Part shown: positions 1-7,467 of the stretch, in pieces
Numbering within the stretch: position 1 is the first letter of the stretch
Layout of the letters: each line of letters begins with the position of its first letter
Assembly: GCA_963854815.1 (NCBI GenBank)
Contig: CAWLAN010000010.1
Location: 1 to 32,936 of the forward strand
Length of the DNA: 32,936 bases
Origin: UBA1146 sp963854815
GTDB lineage: Bacteria; Planctomycetota; UBA8108; UBA1146
Reading direction: 5' to 3'
Translations under genes and position numbers: made by a program
The notes under the pieces: generated by a model
What the model was told of the DNA's origin: nothing
What the model saw: the letters and a program-made list of their open reading frames with translations, nothing else
Database searches by the model: none

Positions 1-93
1 ACGAAACGCTGCCGGTTCGTCGGCACCGGCGAGCATGACTCCCGAAAGGAGCCAGGAGATGCTGAAAACAATAGTGAGGGCCTGGTTCTTCAT
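1..93 (-). CDS. Exported protein, N-terminal fragment (runs off left edge)
   Basis: Reading the minus strand from an ATG at 93 gives 31 residues that begin MKNQALTIVFSISWLLSGVM and continue with LAGADEPAAFR. A short basic start, a hydrophobic core and a small-residue stretch (LAGA) before an acidic residue make this a good Sec signal peptide. A purine-rich ribosome binding site, AAGGGAG, lies 8 nt upstream; an in-frame ATG 21 nt further up has no such site. The gene starts 36 nt after the stop of the PhoD-like phosphatase on the same strand, so the two are probably co-transcribed. The mature protein is outside the window and its function cannot be told. Confidence 0.6.
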   Translation of the reverse strand, partial: MKNQALTIVFSISWLLSGVMLAGADEPAAFR

Positions 94-129
94 GGTGTTT
101 GCTCCCTTGTTCATCGTTGGTTCTGTCAA

Positions 130-1698
130 TTACTTGTGTGTCAGCTGGCTCAATTTCAACTGGTGCGAATGCACCTTCTCCCCATCAATCGTGATCGCCT
201 CGAACGTCACCGTCGGATCGGCCGCGGTCGTGTCAAATCGCATCAGGGCAAATGAGCAGGTCTTGTTGTAGCCCCAGATCAGCCCGGGGGTTTCTATGAC
301 CTTGTGAGTGTGGCGGTTGGTCAGCCTGGAACTCTCGAACTCGTAGAGGTCATAGCCATCGGGCCTGCAGGTCACCCGCAGGTCGGTGCGGTGCCGATCC
401 GCCGCGACGAGAAACACACCGTTGATTCCTTTCGCCTCGAGGAAAGTAAAGATCTCCTCTCGCTCTTGCGAGTAACCATCCCAGGTGTCCTTGCTGCCAG
501 GCTTTACCCCGGCGGTCCAGGGAACGGGCGAGGCCAGCACTTTAAATGTCCCCTTCGACTTCTCGAGAGTTTCCAGCAGCCATTTTTTCTGCACCGGGCC
601 GAGCATGGTCGGATCCCCATCACGACTGCGGTAATAGCGACCATCCAGCAGGATGAAATGGACATCGCCGATATAAAAATCCTGCCAGCAGCCGGGTTGT
701 TTCTCCCCGCCGCCGTAGGAGGCATTGACCCAGTTCTGGCGAAACGTCTTCCAGACAGTCCGTTTCCAGGCCGGCTGTTCAATCTCGGCGCCCGGGATGC
801 AGTCGTCGAGTCCAAAATCATGGTCGTCGTAGATCGAGTAAATACCGGTGGCGGCCGTAAAACGGCGCCACTCCGGACGGGACTGCCGGCGGTGATAGCA
901 ATAGTGGTTTGTCAGCGGATGAGTCGGATCATCGATGTAGACGTTGTCTCCGAGCATCAGGAAAGCAACTGGACGGGATTCGAGCACCGTGTCCCACATG
1001 TACTCCCACTTCGGTACAAACCCCGCTCCGCCGCCAAAGCCGACCCGAAAACTGGCAGCGGTTCCCTGCTGCGGAAAGGTCTGGAACTGGCCGTTCTCGA
1101 CCGGTACCTGCATGCCGTCGACCTCAATTTCATAGCGATAGGAGTGATCTGCTTCCAGGCCGGTCAGCCGTGCCACGGCGGTAAAGTCAGTGTGCTCACT
1201 GGCAGCCACCTGTTGGGACGTGCTGATGAGCTTCCCGCTGCCGGCATCCAGGACCCGGACCTGGACGGATCCCTTTTTCGCTGTCCGCAGCCAGAGCGAG
1301 GCGGAGTCACTGCTGATCGCGCCGAGCATCGGGCCGTGCAGCAGCTGGAGCGAGTCGTTCTGCCGTGCCCACTGGCGATATTGATCGGTAGCGTAAAGCG
1401 GGGCCAGCCGGTCGCGGGGTCCGGCCACCAGGCGTCCGAAGGGTAGCCCGGCATCGAGTGCAGCACGCGCGTGCACTACGGCCTGGTCGGTTTTCTTTGC
1501 TTCCAGGGCCGCCAGCATACGAACGAAGTGTGTTTCGGAAGTTGCCGCTTCTCCCTTTTCCAGTTCCGCCAATGCCTTGTCGACGTCTCCGCTGGCGATA
1601 TGCCGCACGGCATTCCGCTCACGGTCATGCTGGGCCGGGAGCGAGGAAGTGAAGATCAGGACCAGCAGAAGGGCGATTGCGGATCGCAACAGAATCAT
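130..1698 (-). CDS. PhoD-like phosphatase with N-terminal helical-repeat region
   Basis: A 522-residue exported protein of the PhoD-like metallophosphatase family, which hydrolyses phosphate mono- or diesters outside the cytoplasm. Residues 1-22 are a Sec signal peptide ending SLPAQ. Residues about 30-110 are helical and TPR-like (GDVDKALAELEKGEAA and the following pair). Residues about 120-210 form the beta-sandwich usual before PhoD catalytic domains. Metal-site motifs follow in order: GDNVYIDD (250-257), YDDHD (290-294), LDGRYYR (351-357) and AADRHR (432-437). The last differs from the more usual GD-x-H by Ala for Gly but keeps the Asp and His. The ATG has no evident Shine-Dalgarno sequence and lies 7 nt after the stop of a methyltransferase remnant. 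A possible extended -10 sits about 45 nt upstream. Family assignment is firm; the substrate is unknown. Confidence 0.88.
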   Translation of the reverse strand: MILLRSAIALLLVLIFTSSLPAQHDRERNAVRHIASGDVDKALAELEKGEAATSETHFVRMLAALEAKKTDQAVVHARAALDAGLPFGRLVAGPRDRLAPLYATDQYRQWARQNDSLQLLHGPMLGAISSDSASLWLRTAKKGSVQVRVLDAGSGKLISTSQQVAASEHTDFTAVARLTGLEADHSYRYEIEVDGMQVPVENGQFQTFPQQGTAASFRVGFGGGAGFVPKWEYMWDTVLESRPVAFLMLGDNVYIDDPTHPLTNHYCYHRRQSRPEWRRFTAATGIYSIYDDHDFGLDDCIPGAEIEQPAWKRTVWKTFRQNWVNASYGGGEKQPGCWQDFYIGDVHFILLDGRYYRSRDGDPTMLGPVQKKWLLETLEKSKGTFKVLASPVPWTAGVKPGSKDTWDGYSQEREEIFTFLEAKGINGVFLVAADRHRTDLRVTCRPDGYDLYEFESSRLTNRHTHKVIETPGLIWGYNKTCSFALMRFDTTAADPTVTFEAITIDGEKVHSHQLKLSQLTHK

Positions 1699-1705
1699 GG
1701 CTGTT

Positions 1706-1951
1706 TCAGGGTAAGAGAAGCGGGTCGTGAACCGGCTTGCCAGTATAGCAGCCTGTCTGGGCGCCCGCCCTCATCAGGCCGCTCGTCGTGCGACCACCTG
1801 GTATGGGGGTCTCGATCATCACCCAGCCGCCCGGCTTGAGTACCCGGTACCATTCAGCAAGCGTGTCACGGACATCCCGAACATGTTCGATCACGTGCCA
1901 GGAGGTGATCACGTCAAAGTGTCCGTCGGGGATAGTGCCAGTCGATCGGTT
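1706..1951 (-). pseudogene. Remnant of a class I SAM-dependent methyltransferase
   Basis: An open frame on the minus strand, bounded upstream by a stop at 1952-1954, encodes a typical post-motif-I methyltransferase core: GHFDVITSWHVIEHV, then a helix, then WYRVLKPGGWVMIETP. These correspond to motifs II and III of Methyltransf_11/12/23-type enzymes. The N-terminal half, with the SAM-binding glycine loop, is absent because the LysM gene occupies that position and its stop (1956-1958) lies 5 bp away. After ETP the sequence loses family resemblance and stops after about 30 residues. No start codon with a ribosome binding site is present. I read it as a fragment left by a deletion or rearrangement, not a working gene. 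Confidence 0.65.
1742..1750 (-). promoter_or_regulatory. Possible extended -10 element upstream of the PhoD-like gene
   Basis: The minus strand reads TGCTATACT, an extended -10 (TG-n-TATAxT). It lies inside the degenerate 3' part of the methyltransferase remnant, about 45 nt before the phosphatase ATG. No good -35 hexamer is at 17 nt, which is acceptable for extended -10 promoters. Position and motif are the only support. Confidence 0.3.
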
Positions 1952-1955
1952 TCAG

Positions 1956-2810
1956 CTAGCGAGGGATGAGGATCTTGTTCCCCACCGATAACCGACCCGG
2001 ATCGAGACCCGGGTTCGCATCCCTGATCTCTATCCAGCGAATCCCGGAGCCCAAATATTCTTCCGCCAGGTCCCAGAGCGTATCGCCGTCACGGATGAGC
2101 ACCGACCGAAATCCTGATGGAGGGACCACCGAACGGGTGCTGCTCGAGGCCGGTTTCTTCACGGTCACACCTCTTGCGGGGATCCTCAACTTCTGACCCG
2201 GTTGCAGGATCGAATCCTCGCGCAGGCCAGGATTGAGTTCGAGCAGTTCGGTCCAGCGTAAGCCACTGCCCAGATAGCGTTTGGCAATATCCCACTGAGT
2301 GTCATTCACCTTGACGATGACCGTCGTGACGGCGGTAGAGGCGGGATTATTTACCCCTGCCGGGCGAGCACTGGCACGCACCGGGGTCGGTTCAGACGGA
2401 GACGAAATACGTCCGCCGGAGCGAATCACCGCAGTCGCACGGGACACTCCCGGCTGAGTGACCGGACTGATGGCCGGCTTGATCGAAACAACATCGAGTT
2501 CCGGAGCCACAGTGGAACCAGTTCCAACGGCCCCAACATCACCGGAAGACTTGACCACGCCTGTCGTGGAGGTGCCTGCGGTGACCAGATCCCGCTCTTG
2601 ACCAGGACGCGTCCTGCGCGGCTCATCGATGGAAGGACCACTAGTTCCGGTGCGAGGCGGACGAACCGATGGAACCTCACCTGGACTGCTTCCGGTGACC
2701 TGTTGCTCGACGCTTGGACCGCGTTGGACCTCACTGTCGAGCAAGTTGGCGATGACGACCACCACCAGGATCAAGATGAGAATGATGCCGATCTTCGTTC
2801 CCGTACCCAT
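1956..2810 (-). CDS. Membrane-anchored protein with two LysM domains
   Basis: A protein of about 284 residues with a single N-terminal hydrophobic segment (KIGIILILILVVVVIANLL) acting as signal anchor. A low-complexity Ser/Thr/Pro/Val-rich linker follows, then two LysM domains: one with DTQWDIAKRYLGSGLRWTEL and ending LRIPA, and a C-terminal one with DTLWDLAEEYLGSGIRWIEI and ending ILIPR. LysM domains bind N-acetylglucosamine-containing glycans, so the protein probably reaches from the membrane to peptidoglycan. I chose the ATG at 2810 because GGGGG lies 5 nt before it. An in-frame ATG at 2846 is possible but its purine stretch is only 3 nt away. The gene lies downstream of secDF but beyond that operon's terminator, so it probably has its own promoter. 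A second LysM protein, a lipoprotein, is encoded at 11277. Confidence 0.8.
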   Translation of the reverse strand: MGTGTKIGIILILILVVVVIANLLDSEVQRGPSVEQQVTGSSPGEVPSVRPPRTGTSGPSIDEPRRTRPGQERDLVTAGTSTTGVVKSSGDVGAVGTGSTVAPELDVVSIKPAISPVTQPGVSRATAVIRSGGRISSPSEPTPVRASARPAGVNNPASTAVTTVIVKVNDTQWDIAKRYLGSGLRWTELLELNPGLREDSILQPGQKLRIPARGVTVKKPASSSTRSVVPPSGFRSVLIRDGDTLWDLAEEYLGSGIRWIEIRDANPGLDPGRLSVGNKILIPR

Positions 2811-2960
2811 GGAATCCCCCATTCCCTCGCGATGCTTATCGACCATCGCTTCCCCGAGGTGGGTGCGTACTTCGAGTGGGAAGAACCCACTGACCGCTGC
2901 CGAAAGATAACCCGAAGGGGAGCATGGATCTACGAGTCAAGATCGGGAATCCAGCGGGAC

Positions 2961-3001
2961 AAAAAGCAGGGCGGTTCGGTTTCGAGCAACCGAACCGCCC
3001 T
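2961..3001 (-). terminator. Rho-independent terminator of the ruvB-secDF operon
   Basis: A perfect 14-bp inverted repeat (2968-2981 with 2988-3001, 6-nt loop) lies 33 bp past the secDF stop. On the minus strand the stem is followed by GC and then TTTTT (2961-2965). Strong GC-rich stem plus U-tract is the classic intrinsic terminator, and it isolates secDF from the downstream LysM gene. Confidence 0.9.
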
Positions 3002-3034
3002 GCCTTCCAGGTGTCTGGCGCTGCCTGCAGGGCA

Positions 3035-5776
3035 TCATTGCTTCGAAGCGGCCTCGGCAATGTGCTGCTCTCTGCGCCTCCTGGCCCTCTCCTGCAAGTA
3101 CACCAGCGATGGGCTGGCCACGAAGATGGACGAGTAGGTACCCACCAGAACCCCGATACAAAGAGCAAAGGAGAAGGCATGAAGCGCCTCTCCACCGATC
3201 AGGAGCAGAATCAGCACGACGATAAAAGTGGTCACAGAGGTCAGAATCGTGCGGCTCAGGGTCTGATTGACGGAGGAGTTAACAACACTTACATAATCCA
3301 CATCACGGCGAGAACCGACCAGGTTCTCGCGGATCCTGTCGAAAATCACGATGGTGTCGTTGAGGGAATATCCCACCACCGTCAACAGAGCCGCCACCAC
3401 CGGAAGATTGATCTTCAGGTTGAGAAGATCCCCGATCAGGAAGTCTCCCACGGCGATCGCTCCGAGGGTGAGCAGGATGTCATGCACCAGTGCCACGATC
3501 GCCGCCACGCCGAAACGAAGGTCGAACCGGATACTGATGTAGAAGACGATGGCCAGGAAACTGATCATCAACGCCACGAAGGTCTTTCCCTGCATGTTCT
3601 GGGCGACCCGCCCACTGATGCTGCTGACCTCGGCGAATGGTTCAGAAAGACTGATCGCCTTGGACTTGGCAAGATCCTTCAACTTCTGGGTGAGTGAACT
3701 CTGGAGCGCTAATGCTGCGGTTGAATCGACCTGCCCCTCACTCCTCACCTCGAAAGTGACGATGCCAGCAGAGGCTCCGGGACCATCGGTCTCGATCACT
3801 CCTGCGACCGGATAACCTGTCCCTCGCAGCGCATCCTCCACCATGCTGGCGGTCACGCCCACTTCCTGATCGACCCCGATCCCCTCGATGACGTGAAGAT
3901 GGGCGACGAAGACGAACGTGGTACCAGCTCCAGCCTCATCCTCGACGCTATCGATCCGCGTACTTGTGATGGCATTGGGTGCCAGAAGTCCCTCAGCGCT
4001 GAGAACTTCTTCGACCGCTTCCTTGAATGCCTCCGTCTCGGCAGCCCCCTCTCCGAGGGTCCTCGTCTTCAGAGAATATCGTGACGAATCGACCACTCCG
4101 GTGGCTCCGAGCGACTGCACCTGAAGGTCCGCGAACCGCCGTGATCCATCTTCGTGTGGGGGAAGATCTGCAACCAGGTCGCGCAATTCACGCTCGGTGG
4201 TCGGGCGGACCAGATTGACGGATAGTTTCGTTCCTCCGGTGAAATCGATCCCCAGGGATTCGCCACCACGCCAGATCAGAAACGAGATCCCAAGCAGCAC
4301 GAACAGGATCGAGAGGATTCGCGCGACTCCACGCATCGCCATGAAGTTGACGTTTGGTCGCGAGATCAGTCTCACCATCGAAAACTTCTTGATGATGTTG
4401 TAACGGATCAATGCCGAGAGGATCAGACGGCTGACGAAAATCGACGAGAAGAAGGAGGTAATGATGCCGATGGAGAGTACTACCGCGAATCCCTTGACCG
4501 CTCCGGTCCCGAACTGAAACAGCACGAAGGCGGTCAGCAAGGTGGTGAGGTTGGCATCGAAGATGGTCCAGAAGGCACGCTGGAAGCCAGCCTGGAAAGC
4601 AGCAGGTAAGGCTTTTCCACGATCCAGTTCCTCGCGGATCCTCTCGAAGATCAGGATGTTGGCATCAACGGCCATACCGATCGTCAACAGCAATCCGGCC
4701 ATTCCGGGGAAGGTCAGTGTATTTCGAAAGATCACCAGCAGGGAGAGGACCAGCAACAGGTTGAACATCAGCGAGAAATTGGCCACCAGCCCCGGTGCGC
4801 GGTAATAGAGCATCATGAAGGAGATGACCAGCAGGAATCCGATGACCATCGCCTGGGTTCCCCGGTCGATGGATTCCTTGCCGAGCACCGCCCCGACCGT
4901 CTGCTGACTTTCGAGCTTCGGCTTGGCAGGAAGCGAACCGGCTCGCAAGATGGTGACGATGTCGTCGACTTCCTCCGTGGTGAAATTACCACTGATGGTT
5001 CCGCGACCGACGATCTGGTCATTGATGGTTGCAACGCTCATCGCGACGCCATCGAGAACGATGGCGAGGCTGCGATTGATATTTTCTCCGGTGAGATTCG
5101 CAAACAGGGTGCTTCCGGCGCCACCAAAGGTGAATCCCACCGCCGGGCCGCCGGTCTGATCGACGGTCCGGCTGGCCTCCTGAATGTAGGATCCGGAGAC
5201 CCTGAGACCCTTGCCGTTCTCGACCACCTCCGGGGCACCGCGCAGACCATCGACGGAGGACGAACGGTAGACGACGATACGGTCCAGTTCGCCGGGTGGA
5301 TCCTGGAGAGCACGCTGCGCACTCGAGAGCGCGTTGTAGGCAATCAACGCCTGCTCTCGCTCGACCATCTTCGCCTCGATCTCGGTGATCACATCAATCG
5401 TCTTGTATTCGGCAGCGGAGACGAGGTGGATATTCAGGTCTCCAGCGCGCTCGATCTGCCCCTTCAGACGCTCCAGTTCGTCATTGTCAAAACCGGGCAA
5501 TTGGATCAGCAGGCCGTTGTTCCCGGAGATGGCAACACTGATCTCCTTGAGGCCGTAACTATCGAATCGACGGGAGATGACATCTTTGACATCCGAGGCG
5601 ACGCTGGAGCGTTGCTCGACCGGAATCATCTCGGTGGGAATCGAATAGAACAGTTCGGTGCCGCCCTCGAGATCGATACCCTTCTTTATGTCATTCTGGT
5701 AATCCCGAAGCGAGTACACACAGGCAGCGATGAGGAGAGCCACAAGAAAAAACCCGCGGCCGATGTTCTGGATCAT
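3035..5776 (-). CDS. secDF: Protein translocase SecDF (fused SecD and SecF)
   Basis: A 913-residue inner-membrane protein fusing SecD and SecF, the RND-type subunits that use the proton gradient to help the SecYEG/SecA channel complete export. The SecD half has the N-terminal membrane segment, GIDLEGG (33-39), the P1 periplasmic domain and the membrane block containing GMAVDANILIFERIREELDRG (367-387), with the conserved Asp371. The SecF half begins near 482 and has GIDFTGG (509-515), FGVAAIVALVHDILLTLG (755-772) and GYSLNDTIVIFDRIREN (802-818). The periplasmic part of the SecF half (about 505-730) is over 200 residues, roughly twice that of E. coli SecF. The ATG overlaps the yajC stop by 4 nt (ATGA), showing translational coupling. 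Fused SecDF is common in Bacillus and Planctomycetota. Confidence 0.97.
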   Translation of the reverse strand: MIQNIGRGFFLVALLIAACVYSLRDYQNDIKKGIDLEGGTELFYSIPTEMIPVEQRSSVASDVKDVISRRFDSYGLKEISVAISGNNGLLIQLPGFDNDELERLKGQIERAGDLNIHLVSAAEYKTIDVITEIEAKMVEREQALIAYNALSSAQRALQDPPGELDRIVVYRSSSVDGLRGAPEVVENGKGLRVSGSYIQEASRTVDQTGGPAVGFTFGGAGSTLFANLTGENINRSLAIVLDGVAMSVATINDQIVGRGTISGNFTTEEVDDIVTILRAGSLPAKPKLESQQTVGAVLGKESIDRGTQAMVIGFLLVISFMMLYYRAPGLVANFSLMFNLLLVLSLLVIFRNTLTFPGMAGLLLTIGMAVDANILIFERIREELDRGKALPAAFQAGFQRAFWTIFDANLTTLLTAFVLFQFGTGAVKGFAVVLSIGIITSFFSSIFVSRLILSALIRYNIIKKFSMVRLISRPNVNFMAMRGVARILSILFVLLGISFLIWRGGESLGIDFTGGTKLSVNLVRPTTERELRDLVADLPPHEDGSRRFADLQVQSLGATGVVDSSRYSLKTRTLGEGAAETEAFKEAVEEVLSAEGLLAPNAITSTRIDSVEDEAGAGTTFVFVAHLHVIEGIGVDQEVGVTASMVEDALRGTGYPVAGVIETDGPGASAGIVTFEVRSEGQVDSTAALALQSSLTQKLKDLAKSKAISLSEPFAEVSSISGRVAQNMQGKTFVALMISFLAIVFYISIRFDLRFGVAAIVALVHDILLTLGAIAVGDFLIGDLLNLKINLPVVAALLTVVGYSLNDTIVIFDRIRENLVGSRRDVDYVSVVNSSVNQTLSRTILTSVTTFIVVLILLLIGGEALHAFSFALCIGVLVGTYSSIFVASPSLVYLQERARRRREQHIAEAASKQ

Positions 5777-6225
5777 CGTGCAGTATCCTCTTCCGTGATC
5801 TTGGCGGGAACTTCTTCCCCGGAAAGGACGGCGGCCACTGACTGGCGAGCCACTCGCATCCTGACGTTTTTCGCATCATCGATGATGAGGATCACCATGT
5901 CCTGGTCGGAATCGACCTGGACCACCTTCCCGATGATTCCCCCGACGGTTCTTACCTGGTCATGCTTGTTCAAACTGGAGAGCATTTGCGCGTGTTCGCG
6001 CGCCTTCTTGCGCTGTGGACGGATCATCACGAAGTAGACCACGATCCACATCAGCGCGAACATCGGCAGTAAATCGATGAGTGACGGTCCTGTAGAAACT
6101 CCTTCTGCAGCCCCGGCAGGGGCCGCGCCTTCAGTTTGAGCCAGCAACAAGAAAGAATGCTTCTGGAGCGTTAGAAACTCGGCACATCGGGTCACAGCGG
6201 CACCGATGACGACGATTCCAGACAT
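5773..6225 (-). CDS. yajC: Preprotein translocase subunit YajC
   Basis: A 150-residue single-pass membrane protein of the YajC family, which associates with SecDF in the holotranslocon. The hydrophobic segment LIDLLPMFALMWIVVYFVMI is followed directly by the family hallmark RPQRKKAREHAQML. The C-terminal cytoplasmic small beta domain has VRTVGGIIGKVVQV and ends near VAAVLSGEE. An Ala/Gly-rich N-terminal stretch of about 45 residues precedes the membrane segment, so it is somewhat longer than E. coli YajC (110 residues). A good ribosome binding site, GAGGAG, lies 5 nt before the ATG. It follows tgt by 75 nt and overlaps secDF by 4 nt. Confidence 0.96.
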   Translation of the reverse strand: MSGIVVIGAAVTRCAEFLTLQKHSFLLLAQTEGAAPAGAAEGVSTGPSLIDLLPMFALMWIVVYFVMIRPQRKKAREHAQMLSSLNKHDQVRTVGGIIGKVVQVDSDQDMVILIIDDAKNVRMRVARQSVAAVLSGEEVPAKITEEDTAR

Positions 6226-6300
6226 CTGTACTCCTCTCCCCGACCCTCAAGATAAGGAATCACACGAAGTTGCGGATCTTATTGCGATCAGGCAGGGGAT

Positions 6301-7467
6301 TCAACCGGACCGGGCCCGGAATCCATCACGAATGTTGTCCCTGAACTGGCTCCAGGAGTGCTCCAGGAGCGCTTTTCGGGCTGTTTCGAGGAACCGATGA
6401 AAGACCCTCAGGTTGTGCAGGGATCCGAGCGTATAGGCGAGCATCTCCCTGCGGTTGTAGAGGTGGTGCAGAGTTCCCCTGCTGAAGGTGAGGCAAGCCG
6501 GGCAATCACAGTCGCTCTCGAGCGGGTTCCGATCACGGCGATGGATGGCATTGCGAATGTTCAGAGTGCCACCGTCCGAGAGCAAGATGGTGCCATTTCG
6601 GGCATTTCTGGTCGGGATCACGCAATCGAACAGATCGATGCCACCCTCGATAGCCACAAGGAAATCTTCCAGTCCCCCCACCCCCATCAGGTAGCGGGGT
6701 CGGTCGGTCGGCAGAGATCTCCCTGCATAGGCGATGACCTGGAGCATCGACTCTCGATCCTCACCGACACTGACTCCTCCGACCGCATAACCATCAAAGG
6801 GCATGGCGGTCAATCGCTCGGCCCCCTCCTCACGCAGCTCCTGATGAATCCCGCCCTGCAAGATTCCGAATAGTGCCATCGGTTCGAACAGTTCGAGACG
6901 CTGACGGTGTTCGATGGATCTCAGTGCCCACCTTTCGGTACGTGCCAGAGATTGCGCGGTACTATCCAGATCGATTCCAGCTGGTGGACAATGATCGAGC
7001 ACCATGGCGATGGTGCTTCCAAGCAGCGCCTGAATATCGAGCACAGATTCTGGTGTCAACAGCATCGTGTCGCCGTCGATGTGATTGCGAAACTCGACTC
7101 CCTGCTCGCTGATGCGATTGCGATGCGCGAGGGAAAACACCTGGAATCCGCCGGAGTCGGTGAGAATCGGTCCATCCCAACCCATCATCGCGTGGAGTCC
7201 TCCCAGATCGCGAACGGTATCGGCTCCAGGTCGAACTGCGAGATGGTAGGTGTTGGAGAGTACGATCTGGGTCCCCACCTCGCGCAACTGCCCCGGAGTG
7301 ACCCCCTTGACGCTGCCCTGGGTTCCGACCGGCATGAAAGCAGGAGTCAGAACATCCCCTCGAGGGGTACCGAGACGCCCCGCACGCGCCCCTTCGGCAC
7401 AGGTGGCTTCCAGTTCGAAGGAGAATCCATCCTGCATCGGATGTTTTGCCGCTCCGGGCTGTTTCAC
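6301..7467 (-). CDS. tgt: tRNA-guanine transglycosylase (queuine tRNA-ribosyltransferase)
   Basis: Tgt exchanges guanine-34 in GUN-anticodon tRNAs for preQ1, a step in queuosine synthesis. Visible hallmarks are TPAFMPVGTQGSVKG, ILTDSGGFQVFSL with a catalytic Asp, GGVSVGE, DLFDCVIPTRNARNG with the nucleophilic Asp, and the zinc site CDCPACL plus a downstream His (LGSLHNL). I place the start at a GTG at 7467: its GTGA overlaps the spoIID-like stop by 4 nt, GGGAG lies 6 nt upstream, and the 388-residue product fits the family (E. coli 375). An in-frame ATG at 7437 is the alternative. The frame stays open upstream to a TTG at 7515 through a G9 tract inside spoIID, so a -1 shift there would fuse the two proteins. 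Confidence 0.95.
   Translation of the reverse strand: MKQPGAAKHPMQDGFSFELEATCAEGARAGRLGTPRGDVLTPAFMPVGTQGSVKGVTPGQLREVGTQIVLSNTYHLAVRPGADTVRDLGGLHAMMGWDGPILTDSGGFQVFSLAHRNRISEQGVEFRNHIDGDTMLLTPESVLDIQALLGSTIAMVLDHCPPAGIDLDSTAQSLARTERWALRSIEHRQRLELFEPMALFGILQGGIHQELREEGAERLTAMPFDGYAVGGVSVGEDRESMLQVIAYAGRSLPTDRPRYLMGVGGLEDFLVAIEGGIDLFDCVIPTRNARNGTILLSDGGTLNIRNAIHRRDRNPLESDCDCPACLTFSRGTLHHLYNRREMLAYTLGSLHNLRVFHRFLETARKALLEHSWSQFRDNIRDGFRARSG

Noticed and set aside
304..1446. Plus-strand open frame of 380 codons
   Set aside because: It is antisense to the PhoD-like gene, whose metal motifs and signal peptide are clear. Its translation shows no domain, and long antisense frames are expected in high-GC coding DNA.
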